DNA of 64,000 nt from Antarctobacter heliothermus. GTDB lineage: Bacteria; Pseudomonadota; Alphaproteobacteria; Rhodobacterales; Rhodobacteraceae. Under the pieces are notes generated by a model. It did not search any database, was not told the DNA's origin, and saw only the letters and a list, made by a program, of their open reading frames with translations. Positions 25,590-35,485 of the stretch are shown one piece after another. The stretch spans positions 62,001 to 126,000 of the forward strand of contig NZ_CP022540.1 of assembly GCF_002237555.1 (NCBI RefSeq), in the 5' to 3' direction. The position numbers and the translations under genes were made by a program. How positions within the stretch are numbered: the first letter of the stretch is position 1; every line of letters starts with the position of its first letter.

Positions 25590-28299
25590 TCACGATCCGC
25601 CCCGGAACCACGATCAGCTTTTTCGGCTGGGCCCCGTCAAGAACCCGCACCACAGCTTCGTGCGCCAGCGCCAGCTTTTCAACCTCTTCCTTGGGCATGT
25701 CGCGCGGCACCGTGATCTCACCCCGGCGTTTGCCGTTGACTTGGATCGGCAGCGTCACGGTGTCATCGACCAGCATCGTCTCGTCCGCCTTGGGCCAATG
25801 TGCGTTGGCGATCAGACCCTCACCGCCCAGCAGTTGCCAGATTTCCTCGGACAGGTGCGGGGTCATGGGGGCCATCAGATGGGCCAGCGTTTTCGCGGCA
25901 AAGGTTTTGGTGTCCTTGCCCGCGCGCGATTTCGACAGCGCGTTGGTAAAGGCATAGAGCCGCGCAATGGCTGCGTTGAAGCCAAAGGATTCGACGCCCA
26001 TGGTGACGTCGTGGATGGCTTTGTGCGTCTCCTTCAGAAGCGCGGCATCTTCCTTGGTTTCGGGCGCATCCGAGGCGGCGATTTCCGCCGCGATCCGGTA
26101 GACGCGCGACAGGTGCCTATACGCGGCCTCGGCCCCGGACGCCGTCCATTCGACGTCGCGTTCCGGTGGCGAGTCGGACAGCACGAACCAACGCGCGGTG
26201 TCAGCGCCATAGGTGGCGATGATGGCCTGCGGATCGACGACGTTGTTCTTGGACTTGGACATCTTGGCGGAGGGGACAATACGGATGAAACGGCCTTGTT
26301 CATCCTCCTTCAGCCAAAAGTCATTGAGCTGGATCGCATCTCCATCAGAAACCCCTGCTTTTTCAGCAAGCGTCCGGAGAACCGCCCGCTTCTCTTTTGG
26401 TACTACCGGATCGGTGAACTCGATAACGTCTTCGGGATAAAGATACTTTTGACGAACAATCGGCAGTGACTTTTTATATTCCTCAAACTCTTTGTCAGCC
26501 TCGGGGCCGCTTCCTTCGACACCCTGCGCACTCACATCGACCATTTCATAAATCGCGTGCGTGACCATGCCCTGCGTGAAGAGCGCATTGAACGGTTCCT
26601 TGGCGCTGTCCGGCAGGTGGCCGGTCTTGATCATCGCGCGGGCGAAAAAGCGCGAATACAGCAGGTGCAGGATCGCGTGTTCGATGCCGCCGATGTACTG
26701 GTCGACGTTCATCCAATAGGCGGCCTCGTCGAGGTCAGTCGGGGTCTTGGCATGGGGCGCGGTGAAGCGAGCATAATACCATGACGAATCGACAAAGGTG
26801 TCCATCGTGTCGGTTTCGCGCTTGGCGGGTTTGCCACAAGACGGGCAGGCACAATCGCGCCACGTCGGGTGACGGTCCAGCGGGTTGCCCGGCGTGTCGA
26901 AGCTGACATCATAAGGCAGTTCGACCGGCAGGTTTTCCTTTTTCTCCGGCACCACACCGCAGGTGTCGCAATGCACGACCGGAATCGGGCACCCCCAGTA
27001 GCGCTGGCGGCTGAGGCCCCAATCACGCAGGCGGAACTTTTCGACACCTTTGCCAAGCTCCTTGGCCTCCATCCAATCGATGGTGGCGTCGACCGCCTCC
27101 TGCCCCGTCGCCTCGTCGAGGCCCGCGAAATGGTCGATCCACTTCACCTTTTCGGTCTTGGGCGGGACAAAGGCGGCGTCCTTGACCGGCTGCGGATCGT
27201 CCAGCGCCACGAAGGTGTCGATCACCGGCAGGTCATACTTGCGGCAGAAATCGAGGTCGCGCTGGTCATGTGCCGGGCAAGCAAAGATCGCGCCGGTGCC
27301 GTAGTCCATGAGGATGAAGTTGGCGACCCAGACCGGGATCTCCCACGACGGGTCCAGCGGGTGCTTCACGGTCAGCCCGGTGTCGAAGCCCAGCTTTTCT
27401 GCCTTCTCCAACGCCTCTTCCGTGGTGCCGCCCTTGCGCATTTCGGACACGGCGGCGGCCAGTTCAGGATTGTCCTTTTCCAACTTTTTCACCAGCGGAT
27501 GGTCCGGCGAGACCCCAAGGAAAGACGCCCCCATCAGTGTGTCAGGACGGGTGGTATAGACATCAATCTTTTCAATGCCATGCACAGGATTGCTTAGATC
27601 CCACGCGAACTCCAGACCGCGCGAACGACCGATCCAGTTGGCCTGCATCAGCTTGACCTTTGCCGGCCAATCCTCAAGCTCATCAATGGCGTCCAGCAAT
27701 TCGCCCGCCATGTCGGAAATCTTGAAAAACCACTGCGTCAACTCGCGCCGCTCGACCTCGGCACCAGAGCGCCAGCCTTTGCCATCGACCACCTGTTCGT
27801 TCGCCAGAACGGTCATGTCGACCGGGTCCCAGTTCACGATCGCGTTCTTGCGATAGACCAGACCCTGTTCGAGAAAATCGATGAACAGCGCCTGCTGCTG
27901 GCCGTAGTATTCCGGATCGCAGGTGGCGAACTTTCGCGTCCAATCAAGACCAAAGCCCAACGGTTTCATCTGCTCGACCATCGTGTCGATGTTGTTGTAG
28001 GTCCAGTCCTTGGGATGACCGTTCGACGCCATCGCGGCGTTTTCCGCAGGCATCCCGAATGCGTCAAAACCCATCGGGTGCAGCACGTTGTGCCCGGTCG
28101 ACAGCTTGTACCGCGCGATCACGTCGCCCATCGTGTAGTTGCGCACATGGCCGATGTGGATCCGCCCCGAAGGATAGGGAAACATTTCCAGCACATAATA
28201 CTTGGGCTTGTCGCCAGTCCGGCGCGCCTTAAAGGTCTCGGCCTCGTCCCAGGCCTTCTGCCATTTCGGCTCGATCGTAGCGGGTTCGTAACGCGACAT
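25576..28299 (-). CDS. leuS: Leucyl-tRNA synthetase
   Basis: Charges tRNA-Leu with leucine; a class I synthetase of 907 residues. The HIGH motif appears as [14 protein letters not shown] (about residue 45) and KMSKS as [14 protein letters not shown] (about 645). The editing domain lies between (about 220-440), with [12 protein letters not shown] at its start. The zinc-type region has CPSCGK. I chose ATG 28299 ([17 protein letters not shown]); an upstream ATG at 28320 adds seven unlikely residues. It heads leuS-lptE-holA. Confidence 0.97.
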   Translation of the reverse strand: MSRYEPATIEPKWQKAWDEAETFKARRTGDKPKYYVLEMFPYPSGRIHIGHVRNYTMGDVIARYKLSTGHNVLHPMGFDAFGMPAENAAMASNGHPKDWTYNNIDTMVEQMKPLGFGLDWTRKFATCDPEYYGQQQALFIDFLEQGLVYRKNAIVNWDPVDMTVLANEQVVDGKGWRSGAEVERRELTQWFFKISDMAGELLDAIDELEDWPAKVKLMQANWIGRSRGLEFAWDLSNPVHGIEKIDVYTTRPDTLMGASFLGVSPDHPLVKKLEKDNPELAAAVSEMRKGGTTEEALEKAEKLGFDTGLTVKHPLDPSWEIPVWVANFILMDYGTGAIFACPAHDQRDLDFCRKYDLPVIDTFVALDDPQPVKDAAFVPPKTEKVKWIDHFAGLDEATGQEAVDATIDWMEAKELGKGVEKFRLRDWGLSRQRYWGCPIPVVHCDTCGVVPEKKENLPVELPYDVSFDTPGNPLDRHPTWRDCACPSCGKPAKRETDTMDTFVDSSWYYARFTAPHAKTPTDLDEAAYWMNVDQYIGGIEHAILHLLYSRFFARAMIKTGHLPDSAKEPFNALFTQGMVTHAIYEMVDVSAQGVEGSGPEADKEFEEYKKSLPIVRQKYLYPEDVIEFTDPVVPKEKRAVLRTLAEKAGVSDGDAIQLNDFWLKEDEQGRFIRIVPSAKMSKSKNNVVDPQAIIATYGADTARWFVLSDSPPERDVEWTASGAEAAYRHLSRVYRIAAEIAASDAPETKEDAALLKETHKAIHDVTMGVESFGFNAAIARLYAFTNALSKSRAGKDTKTFAAKTLAHLMAPMTPHLSEEIWQLLGGEGLIANAHWPKADETMLVDDTVTLPIQVNGKRRGEITVPRDMPKEEVEKLALAHEAVVRVLDGAQPKKLIVVPGRIVNVVV

Positions 28300-28416
28300 G
28301 GGATGTCCTCCGGCGGGCAATTCTTCGGGCGGGTGATAGGGCGCGCGGAACGGATCGTCCAGAGGCTCAACAGATTCGAGGGGGCCGCCCGACGATTGCC
28401 CCGCACATCACTCCCG

Positions 28417-28483
28417 GCTTCTTTTGTCCTAAAATATCCCGGGGGAGGCGACCGAAGGGAGCCGGGGGCAGCGCCCCCTGCCC
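28417..28483 (+). repeat. Dispersed intergenic repeat, copy A
   Basis: Contains TTCTTTTGTCC, AAAATATCCCGGGGGAGGCG and GGGGGCAGCGCCCCC in order. Related copies occur at 56893-56952, 62445-62507 (reverse), 51703-51765 (reverse, diverged) and partly at 58783-58804. It lies between leuS and the glycosyltransferase gene. Confidence 0.75.
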
Positions 28484-28586
28484 GCCAATAGACGTGCGCA
28501 CAACCGATTCCCTTTTGCCCCGCACCGTTTATACTGGCCCCGAGGCACACCAAAAATAAGGGCGGCACAGCCCAAGGGACGCGCAG

Positions 28587-29846
28587 ATGAAGATCCTCCT
28601 GATTCACCAGAATTTCCCTGGTCAATACAAACACCTTGCCCCGGCACTGGCCGCGCGGGGCCATCAGGTTGTCGCGCTCACTTGCAAGATCAAGGAACCG
28701 CAGACATGGCAGGGCGTGCGCATCGCCCCCTATGAGGTCAAGGGAGCATCGACCAAGGGCATCCACCCGTGGCTGGCGGATTTCGAAACCAAGCTCCTGC
28801 GCGCCACTTCCTGTTATCGCGGCGCGATTGCGCTGAAGGAGCAGGGGTTTGAACCGGATGTGATCTGCGCTCACCACGGCTGGGGCGAAAGCATGTTTCT
28901 CAAGGACGTCTGGCCGACCGCACGGCTGGGTCTGTATTGTGAATTGTATCATCTGACCACCGACACCTTCATCAACTTCGACCCCGAGTTTCCGTCAAAA
29001 AACCCCGCGGCCGACACGTTGCGAATTCGGATGAAGAACCTCAACAACCGGATGCACGAAGAGATCATGGACGCTGGTATCTCTCCGACACGGTTTCAGG
29101 CATCGACCTTTCCCGACCGCTGGCAGGACCGTCTGACCGTGGCCCATGACGGCATCGACACCGACATGGTCCGTCCCGATCCAATGGCGCGATTGCAGAT
29201 CGACGATAAATTGACCCTGACACGCGACGATGAGGTCATCACCTTCATCAACCGCAATCTGGAACCTTATCGCGGTTATCACGTCTTCATGCGCGCCTTG
29301 CCCGATCTGCTGCGGCGGCGTCCGAAGGCGCATGTTGTCGTGTTGGGCGGCGATGGAACGTCTTACGGGTCGAAACCGCCCAAGGGGCAAACGTGGAAAC
29401 AGATCTTTATTGATGAGGTGCGCGGGCAAATCCCCACGCCGCACTGGAATCGGGTCCATTTTCTGGGTCGGGTGCCCTACGACAGGTTTCTAGCGATGAT
29501 GCAGGTCAGCCGGGTCCATGTCTATCTGACCTACCCGTTTGTGCTGTCGTGGTCGCTGCTTGAGGCAATGAGCGCCGGGGCCGCGATTGTCGCCAGTGAT
29601 ACAGCGCCGGTGCGCGAGGTCATGACAGAGGATGAAACTGGCTGGATGGTGGATTTCTTTGACCGCCAGACACTGGTGGATCGGATAAGCGCCCTGCTGG
29701 ACGATCCCGAAACGCGGACCCGTCTGGGTGCAAATGCCCGCTCGCTGGTGCGCGACAGATATGACCTGCAAAGCATCTGTTTGCCGCAGCATCTGTCCTG
29801 GGTCGAACAGCTGGGCGCATCGCCCGCCCGGCCACCGCGCGACTAA
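28587..29846 (+). CDS. Glycosyltransferase family 4 protein
   Basis: A 419-residue GT-B fold glycosyltransferase. The N-terminal Rossmann domain starts MKILLIHQNFPGQYKHLAPAL. The C-terminal GT1-type donor-binding domain (about 195-400) contains FINRNLEPYRGYHVFMRALP and VVLGGDGTSYG. The late acidic motif sits near SWSLLEAMSAGAAIVASDTAPVRE, with Glu as the EX7E-type residue. It probably transfers a sugar from an activated nucleotide donor onto a glycan or lipid; donor and acceptor are unknown. It is a single gene with a terminator behind it. Confidence 0.9.
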   Translation: MKILLIHQNFPGQYKHLAPALAARGHQVVALTCKIKEPQTWQGVRIAPYEVKGASTKGIHPWLADFETKLLRATSCYRGAIALKEQGFEPDVICAHHGWGESMFLKDVWPTARLGLYCELYHLTTDTFINFDPEFPSKNPAADTLRIRMKNLNNRMHEEIMDAGISPTRFQASTFPDRWQDRLTVAHDGIDTDMVRPDPMARLQIDDKLTLTRDDEVITFINRNLEPYRGYHVFMRALPDLLRRRPKAHVVVLGGDGTSYGSKPPKGQTWKQIFIDEVRGQIPTPHWNRVHFLGRVPYDRFLAMMQVSRVHVYLTYPFVLSWSLLEAMSAGAAIVASDTAPVREVMTEDETGWMVDFFDRQTLVDRISALLDDPETRTRLGANARSLVRDRYDLQSICLPQHLSWVEQLGASPARPPRD

Positions 29847-29864
29847 ACCGTCGCCGAGCCGCAA

Positions 29865-29894
29865 AAAACCGCTCCCGGTGTCGGAAGCGGTTTT
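29865..29894. terminator. Bidirectional Rho-independent terminator
   Basis: Stem AAAACCGCTCCCG (29865-29877) pairs with CGGAAGCGGTTTT (29882-29894) with one mismatch and a 4-base loop. T and A runs give U tracts for both the glycosyltransferase transcript and the opposing DUF3576 transcript. Confidence 0.88.
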
Positions 29895-29928
29895 AGCAAA
29901 AGCCGTGTCGTCCCTTTGGGTCGCCGGT

Positions 29929-30441
29929 TCAGAACCTGCTGTCTTCCTTGCGCAACTGTCGCGCGCGGGTCAGAATCGCGTCCTCGATCGCGCGCACGGT
30001 CGCTGGGTCCACCGGACCGGACCGAGTGTGAAGCGCAAGGTTGAGCGACCGCGCATCCAGAGCCGGGTCGCTGATCAGAATCGTTGCGCGATAAGCCCGA
30101 CCGCCACCCGGAGGTGTGCCGTATCCCGTGGTGATCACACCCGAGAACGGATCAATCGTCTCCACTGGCAGGAAATCCAGCACGTCCAGCGAGGAATTCC
30201 ATAGATAGCGGTTCACCGCGCCGACGCGACCTGGATCCTCACGCTTCTTGAAGATGTCCCATATTGTGCTTTCCGGTCCTGCATCGCCCTTCTCGGCGTC
30301 CAGTTCCTTGAATATCTCTTCTGCAGAGGGCGTTTCGACGGGTTGGCGCGGTTTGCCTTTCCCACCGAAGGCGCCGCAACCCGAGGTCACAAGCATGATT
30401 GCCACCAAAGAGGTGCCAACAAGGATTCGCGACATGGTCAT
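29929..30441 (-). CDS. DUF3576 family lipoprotein
   Basis: A 170-residue lipoprotein with lipobox LVTSGC and an N-terminal hydrophobic core (ILVGTSLVAIML). The mature domain matches the alphaproteobacterial DUF3576 family: IWDIFKKREDPGRVGAVNRYLWNSSLDVLDFLP-type spacing, then DPFSGVITTGYGTPPGG and RAYRATILISDPALDARSLN. The role is unknown but envelope-located. I chose ATG 30441, with GAGGG upstream; ATG 30435 is also possible. The longer open frame to 30561 is not coding-like. Confidence 0.85.
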   Translation of the reverse strand: MTMSRILVGTSLVAIMLVTSGCGAFGGKGKPRQPVETPSAEEIFKELDAEKGDAGPESTIWDIFKKREDPGRVGAVNRYLWNSSLDVLDFLPVETIDPFSGVITTGYGTPPGGGRAYRATILISDPALDARSLNLALHTRSGPVDPATVRAIEDAILTRARQLRKEDSRF

Positions 30442-30731
30442 GACAGGCCCTCTTGTATCGAAAACATCGAAGCCCTCCATACAAGCGCACGACACTTGCG
30501 GCAAGCGCGGATCATCGGCGGGTTTTCGCCCAAAAAACGCCGCAAGACGCTGCGATAGCATACAAAGATACGGGGGGCATAAAAGCCTTGTGGCATTAAC
30601 GCATCACTGGCGTCCTTGTTGCGAATGCCAATTCCCGATGGCTTGCATTGGCCACCTGCCAAAGCGCATAGAAAGCTCATCAAGGCCGGAGCATCGGTCT
30701 GGTACGTGCCTTTGAACACATGAGGGAAACA
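30442..30731. promoter_or_regulatory. Divergent spacer before the porin gene
   Basis: A 290-base divergent region between the DUF3576 lipoprotein and the porin. It must hold both promoters. A possible porin promoter is TTGCAT near 30642 with CATAGA about 18 bases on. No strong palindrome or regulator site stands out. Confidence 0.3.
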
Positions 30732-31706
30732 ATGAAAAAGATCCTTTTGGCGACCACTGCCCTGGTCGCAACCGCCGGCTTCGCCGCGGCAGAAGTTAAG
30801 ATTTCCGGCGCCGCCGAAATGGGTATCGTCGATGGCGATCACCTCGCCACCGCCGGCTTCCACACCGACGTAGGCGTCACCTTCACCCTGTCGGGCGAAG
30901 CAGACAACGGCCTGACCTTCGGCTCCGCCATCGCTCTGGAAGATGGTGGCTCGGCCAACGGTACGACCTCGATCTCGACCACCGACGGTTCGGATGACTA
31001 CACCGTGTGGATCGCATACGGCGGCGCCAAGCTGTCCATGGGTGACACCGATGGTGCATTCGACTGGGCCATGAAAGAAGTTGGCATCGGCGGTTCTATC
31101 GCTGACGACCACACCACTCACGCCGGCTTCAACTTCAACAGCGGCCTCGACGGCACCTTCGACGGTCAGATCGCTCGTTTCGATTACTCCTTCGACGCGT
31201 TCTCGTTCGCGATCTCGGCTGAAATCGACGACTCCGGCACCTTTGACCCAGTTTGGGGTATCGGCTTCAAATACTCGGGTGAGCTTGCTGGCCTCGACCT
31301 CGGCGTTGGCCTTGGTTACCAGTCGGTTGACCTCGGCGTCGACGTCGAAGTCATTGGTATCTCGGTTGACACGACGTTCGACAACGGCCTCCAGGCCATT
31401 GTGAACTACTCGGAAACCGACGTTGGCGGCACCACCGTTGACCATTGGGGCCTCGGCGTGGGTTACACCATGAACGCCCTGACCCTGTCGGCCAACTACG
31501 GTGAGTACTCCGGCCCCGGCTTCACCAACAACGGTTTCGGTATCGCAGCCAACTACGATCTGGGTGGCGGTCTGGAAGTTCAGTTCGGCTACGGCTCGAG
31601 CGATGCAGACATCCCGCTGGCAGTCTTCGGTCTCGGCGACGGTCGCTTCGGCGGTGTTGCTGGCGACAACGACAGCTACTCGTTTGGTCTGGCAATGTCC
31701 TTCTAA
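30732..31706 (+). CDS. Outer-membrane porin
   Basis: A 324-residue general diffusion porin of the Rhodobacter type. The start ATG 30732 (MKKILLATTALVATAGFAAAEVKISG) gives a clean signal peptide; the frame is open four codons earlier. The mature protein is rich in Gly, Asp and alternating beta-strand patterns and ends in aromatic Phe (YSFGLAMSF), the outer-membrane assembly signal. Codon use is strongly biased toward C-ending codons (GGC, ACC, TTC), consistent with high expression. A terminator follows directly. Confidence 0.92.
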   Translation: MKKILLATTALVATAGFAAAEVKISGAAEMGIVDGDHLATAGFHTDVGVTFTLSGEADNGLTFGSAIALEDGGSANGTTSISTTDGSDDYTVWIAYGGAKLSMGDTDGAFDWAMKEVGIGGSIADDHTTHAGFNFNSGLDGTFDGQIARFDYSFDAFSFAISAEIDDSGTFDPVWGIGFKYSGELAGLDLGVGLGYQSVDLGVDVEVIGISVDTTFDNGLQAIVNYSETDVGGTTVDHWGLGVGYTMNALTLSANYGEYSGPGFTNNGFGIAANYDLGGGLEVQFGYGSSDADIPLAVFGLGDGRFGGVAGDNDSYSFGLAMSF

Positions 31707-31731
31707 GGACACCAACCAACTGGTTTAGGGA

Positions 31732-31763
31732 AGAGCGGGCGCTTGCGTCCGCTCTTTTCTTTT
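31732..31763 (+). terminator. Rho-independent terminator after the porin gene
   Basis: Stem AAGAGCGG (31732-31739) pairs with CCGCTCTT (31750-31757) with inner GC/GC pairing, followed by TTCTTTT. Confidence 0.88.
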
Positions 31764-31798
31764 GGAACAACGGGCGCACAGCGGAATAGAGAGCATTC

Positions 31799-33259
31799 AT
31801 GACGCCCCAACAGATCAAGGCGCAATTCGCCCGCGCGCTGACCCAAATCGAAAAAGGGCAACTCGGCCCCGCCGAAAGCACCCTGAAAGGGCTGCTTTTG
31901 CCCACCAAGGGCGCCGCAGAGATTCATTTCCATCTGTCGCGTATCGCCGAAGCCAAAGGCGATACCCCAACACAGATCCGGGAACTGGACCGCGCTCTGG
32001 AAAAAAAGCCCAACGAAAAACTGGTTCTGAAATCCGCGATTGAGGCGAACGCCCGTCTTGGCAATTCCGACCGCGTTCTGGAATGCCATGACCGGCTGAT
32101 CATGTTGGAGCCAAACAATTTCCAACCACGCGGCGAAAAGGCCGTCTATCTCCAGCACATTGGTGAATTCCAAAAGGCCGAGGAAATCCTGCGGTTCCTG
32201 ATCAAACGAGTCCCGAAAGAGGGGGAAACCTATCGGGTTCTGACGACGGGGCGGAAAATGAAAAAGGATGAGCCCCTGATCGGCCAAATGCAGGCGCTCT
32301 GGAAGGACAGTTCCATCACGGAACTGTCGCGGATGCATCTGGGCTATGGGCTGGCCAAGGCGATGGAAGAAACAGACCAGCGCGAGCGCGTCTTTGACTA
32401 CCTCACCCCTGCCAACCAGTTACAACGCAAGATCATCCCCTTTGATGCGGAAGAACGGAATGCCGAATGGCAGGCCTTTCTCGATGCGCAGGAAACTGAT
32501 GACTACTCCCCTGTCGGCGAGGCACAGTCACCGCGCGCGGTCTTTGTCACCGGGATGCCCCGATCCGGCACGACGCTGGTCGAGCAGATCATCGCCAGCC
32601 ACAGTCAGGCCCATCCGGGCGGCGAGCTGGGCCATGCGCTGAAACAGGCAGTGCTGCAGTTTGGCCCGGCGCACAAGATGGCCCCTTTGGCCAAGCTGTC
32701 CTCGATGAAGCTGGGCCGCTGGGCCGACGCCTATACCCGTTTGGTGCGGCGCGACACCGGTCGCACCACCGGGGTTGTCACCGACAAGTCGATCCAGACG
32801 CATATGATTTTCGGCCTTGTGGCGCGTGGCCTGCCCGGCGCGCGGATCGTCGTGGTTCACCGCGACCCGCGCGACACCGCGCTGTCGATCTACAAGAACC
32901 ACTTCAAGATGGGTACGCATCGCTACGCCAACGATCTGGCGGACATTGCCGATGCCATCAAGATGTTCCGCCGGTCGGTCGATCACTGGAAGGCGCGCCT
33001 GCCCGGCCGCATCCACGAGGTACGCTATGACGAATTGGTCAGCGACCCAGAACCACAGGCGCGCGCGCTGGTTGCGGCAGCGGGACTGGATTGGGAAGAG
33101 GCCTGCCTCAACTTCCACACCTCAAAGAAGAACGTGAAAACACTGAGCCTGACCCAGGTGCGCCAGCCGATCCACGCCGGGCGACGTGAGGCTTGGCGAA
33201 AGTTCGAGTCGGAGCTGGCGCCCTTTATCGAGGCATGGGGAGACGAACCATGGGACTGA
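31799..33259 (+). CDS. TPR-sulfotransferase
   Basis: A 486-residue two-domain protein. Residues 1-205 form helical TPR-like repeats (AESTLKGLLL, REIHFHLSRI-type and QKAEEILRFLIKRVP units). Residues 245-480 form a sulfotransferase domain. The PAPS 5'-phosphosulfate loop is GMPRSGTTLVEQI (about 252-264) and the 3'-phosphate site is VVHRDPRDTALSIYKNHF (about 354-371). It should transfer sulfate from PAPS to an unknown acceptor. It has no signal peptide, so it acts in the cytoplasm. It overlaps yggS by ten bases. Confidence 0.9.
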   Translation: MTPQQIKAQFARALTQIEKGQLGPAESTLKGLLLPTKGAAEIHFHLSRIAEAKGDTPTQIRELDRALEKKPNEKLVLKSAIEANARLGNSDRVLECHDRLIMLEPNNFQPRGEKAVYLQHIGEFQKAEEILRFLIKRVPKEGETYRVLTTGRKMKKDEPLIGQMQALWKDSSITELSRMHLGYGLAKAMEETDQRERVFDYLTPANQLQRKIIPFDAEERNAEWQAFLDAQETDDYSPVGEAQSPRAVFVTGMPRSGTTLVEQIIASHSQAHPGGELGHALKQAVLQFGPAHKMAPLAKLSSMKLGRWADAYTRLVRRDTGRTTGVVTDKSIQTHMIFGLVARGLPGARIVVVHRDPRDTALSIYKNHFKMGTHRYANDLADIADAIKMFRRSVDHWKARLPGRIHEVRYDELVSDPEPQARALVAAAGLDWEEACLNFHTSKKNVKTLSLTQVRQPIHAGRREAWRKFESELAPFIEAWGDEPWD

Positions 33260-33903
33260 ATGACATTCAGACACGGATTGCGGCGGCCTGTGCCGAAGCG
33301 GGCCGCGCCGTTGATGAGGTCGCGCTGATCGCCGTCAGCAAGGTGCAACCGCTTGAGCGGGTCGAGGCAATTCTGGAAGAGGGGCACCTCCTTTTCGGTG
33401 AAAACCGGGTGCAGGAGGCCGCGGGCAAATGGCCAGATTTCCGGGTACGTTTTCCGGATGTGTCCGTGCATCTGATCGGCCCGTTGCAAAGCAACAAGAC
33501 GCGACAGGCCTTTGACCTTTTTGAGGCGATCCATTCAGTGGACAGGCCCAAGCTGGCGCAGTCCATCGCGCGGTTGGCACAGGAAGAGGGCCGCTGTCCT
33601 GAGTTGTTCATTCAAGTGAACACAGGGGAGGAACCGCAAAAAGCGGGCATTTTGCCAGGAGACGCGGACGCGTTCATTCAGGATTGCCGCGCGATGGATC
33701 TACCCTTGCGCGGGTTGATGTGCATCCCGCCGGTCGACGAAGCGCCCAGCCTGCATTTCGCACTGTTGAAGAAGATTGCAGAGCGCAATGGGCTGAACGG
33801 ATTGTCGATGGGGATGAGCAACGATTTTGAGCAGGCCATCGCCTTTGGTGCGACGCATATCCGCGTGGGATCGGCTATCTTTGGGGAACGGGTTCCGACC
33901 TAA
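33250..33903 (+). CDS. yggS: YggS family pyridoxal phosphate-binding protein
   Basis: A 217-residue PLP-homeostasis protein (PLPBP/YggS), folded like the N-terminal barrel of alanine racemase. The PLP lysine is Lys31 in ALIAVSKVQPLE. Other motifs are FGENRVQEAAGKW, HLIGPLQSNKTR, SVDRPKLAQ and GLSMGMSNDFEQAI, followed by RVGSAIFG for phosphate binding. I chose ATG 33250 because the upstream frame lies inside the sulfotransferase gene. It is followed by a PLP-binding MocR regulator. Confidence 0.95.
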   Translation: MGLNDIQTRIAAACAEAGRAVDEVALIAVSKVQPLERVEAILEEGHLLFGENRVQEAAGKWPDFRVRFPDVSVHLIGPLQSNKTRQAFDLFEAIHSVDRPKLAQSIARLAQEEGRCPELFIQVNTGEEPQKAGILPGDADAFIQDCRAMDLPLRGLMCIPPVDEAPSLHFALLKKIAERNGLNGLSMGMSNDFEQAIAFGATHIRVGSAIFGERVPT

Positions 33904-33923
33904 ACCAACTCGTCTGCACCGTC

Positions 33924-33956
33924 GATCAGTCCAGATTGCACCCAGGATCAGTCCAG
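33924..33956 (+). promoter_or_regulatory. Direct-repeat operator candidate for the MocR regulator
   Basis: The 11-base sequence GATCAGTCCAG occurs exactly twice, at 33924-33934 and 33946-33956, 22 bases apart (two helical turns), just before the MocR gene ATG at 33971. MocR/GabR/PdxR/TauR proteins are known to bind direct repeats. The reverse complement begins CTGGAC, which I recall as the half-site type reported for TauR in Rhodobacter. Autoregulation is likely but inferred. Confidence 0.6.
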
Positions 33957-33970
33957 CCTAATCTGCCTAC

Positions 33971-35437
33971 ATGGCTATCCCTGTCGAAACGTTTCACCTG
34001 TCCCCCAGCGCCCAAGGCACTCTGCAGGCTCGCATCCAGCAGATGGTAGCCGAAGGCATTTTGGCGGGGCGGTTTCGACGGGGGGAAAAGCTGCCCTCAA
34101 CCCGCAAGCTGGCGCGGCATCTGGGCGTCAGCCGGATCACGGTGACGCTGGCCTATACTGAATTACAGGCGAATGATTATCTGACCTCACGCGGTCGATC
34201 TGGCTATTTCGTTAGCGAAAACGCGCCAGAGCCACCCGATTTTGGTGCCCCGCCAGAACGCGCAGACCGGGTAGACTGGGGGGCGGCGTTGGCGCAGCGG
34301 TTCGACGATGGACAGCCGTTGGGCATGGGCAAGCCTACCGACTGGACCAAGTACCGCTATCCGTTCATCTACGGACAGGCCGATCCAACACTGTTCGACC
34401 ATGCCAACTGGCGGCTTTGTGCGATGCAGGCTTTGGGCGCGCGGAATTTCGATGCGCTGACGCAGGATCAGTACGACGCGGACGACCCAGAACTGGTGAG
34501 TTTTATAGCCAGGCACACCTTACCCCGGCGCGGCATCCTAGCGCGCCCGGATGAAATCCTGATCACCATGGGGGCGCAGAACGCTCTGTGGATCGCGGCG
34601 CAGGTTCTGGCAGCAGGGCGGCCTGTGGCGGTCGAAAACCCGTGCTATCCGGCGCTACGCCAGATCCTGCGGCAGGCGGGCAGCCCCTTGCGCAGCGTGC
34701 CGGTGGATGAGCACGGTTTACCGCCTGAGCAGGTGCCTGCTGGCACGCGAGTCATCTTTACCACGCCCAGCCACCAGTGCCCCACATCAGCGACGCTGCC
34801 CTTGGCCCGACGCAAGGCGCTACTGGCGCGTGCGGCGGATCTGGGCGCTCTGATCGTGGAGGACGATTATGAGTTCGAGATGTCCTATTTGAACCCGCCT
34901 TCTCCGGCACTGAAGAGCCTTGATGAGGACGGGCGGGTGATTTACGTCGGCAGCTTTTCCAAGTCCCTCTTTCCGGGGCTGCGGCTGGGCTATCTGGTGG
35001 GATCTGCTCCGTTCATCCGTGAGGCGCGCGCGCTGCGAGCCAGCGTGTTGCGCCATCCTCCGGGGTTGATCCAGCGTACCGCTGCGCAGTTCCTGAGCCT
35101 TGGCCACTACGACGCCTTGATCCGGCGTATCGGCAAGGCGCTGGCAGCGCGGAGGCAGGTGATGGAAGAGGCGGTAGCACAGCATGGGTTGCGCGTTGCG
35201 GGGCGTGGTGCACATGGCGGATCCAGTCTGTGGATGCAGGCTCCGGAGGGCGTCGATACAGGTGTTTTGGCCGCACGCCTGCGCGCAAACAGCGTGATGA
35301 TCGAACCGGGCAAAGCGTTTTTCGCCGGAGAGACACCGCCACGACAGTTCTACCGGCTGGGCTATAGCTCTATCCCGTCAGAGCGGATCGGCGCGGGTGT
35401 AGAACGGATCGCGGCAGCGCTAGAGGGTTTGTCCTGA
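33971..35437 (+). CDS. MocR-family (GntR/aminotransferase) transcriptional regulator
   Basis: A 488-residue fusion regulator. Residues about 12-80 form a GntR winged helix (GRFRRGEKLPSTRKLARHLG, SRITVTLAYTEL). Residues about 110-485 form a class I aminotransferase-like domain. The PLP lysine lies in VGSFSKSLFPGLRLGYLVG, and the conserved IVEDDYEFEM carries the Asp that contacts the pyridine. Such proteins use PLP-bound amine ligands as effectors, as in GabR (GABA), TauR (taurine) and PdxR (PLP). Neighbouring yggS suggests a PLP-related role, but the target is unproven. Two exact direct repeats lie just before its start. Confidence 0.92.
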   Translation: MAIPVETFHLSPSAQGTLQARIQQMVAEGILAGRFRRGEKLPSTRKLARHLGVSRITVTLAYTELQANDYLTSRGRSGYFVSENAPEPPDFGAPPERADRVDWGAALAQRFDDGQPLGMGKPTDWTKYRYPFIYGQADPTLFDHANWRLCAMQALGARNFDALTQDQYDADDPELVSFIARHTLPRRGILARPDEILITMGAQNALWIAAQVLAAGRPVAVENPCYPALRQILRQAGSPLRSVPVDEHGLPPEQVPAGTRVIFTTPSHQCPTSATLPLARRKALLARAADLGALIVEDDYEFEMSYLNPPSPALKSLDEDGRVIYVGSFSKSLFPGLRLGYLVGSAPFIREARALRASVLRHPPGLIQRTAAQFLSLGHYDALIRRIGKALAARRQVMEEAVAQHGLRVAGRGAHGGSSLWMQAPEGVDTGVLAARLRANSVMIEPGKAFFAGETPPRQFYRLGYSSIPSERIGAGVERIAAALEGLS

Positions 35438-35485
35438 CCCGGCTTGCGCTTGCGCGCGACGCCACAGCCCGGTAACGGAAAACCC

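Noticed and set aside
30438..31715. A 425-codon open frame on the minus strand over the porin gene
   Set aside because: It is a shadow of the strongly C-biased porin codons. The valine/glutamate-rich translation has no family features, while the plus strand gives a signal peptide and a terminal Phe.
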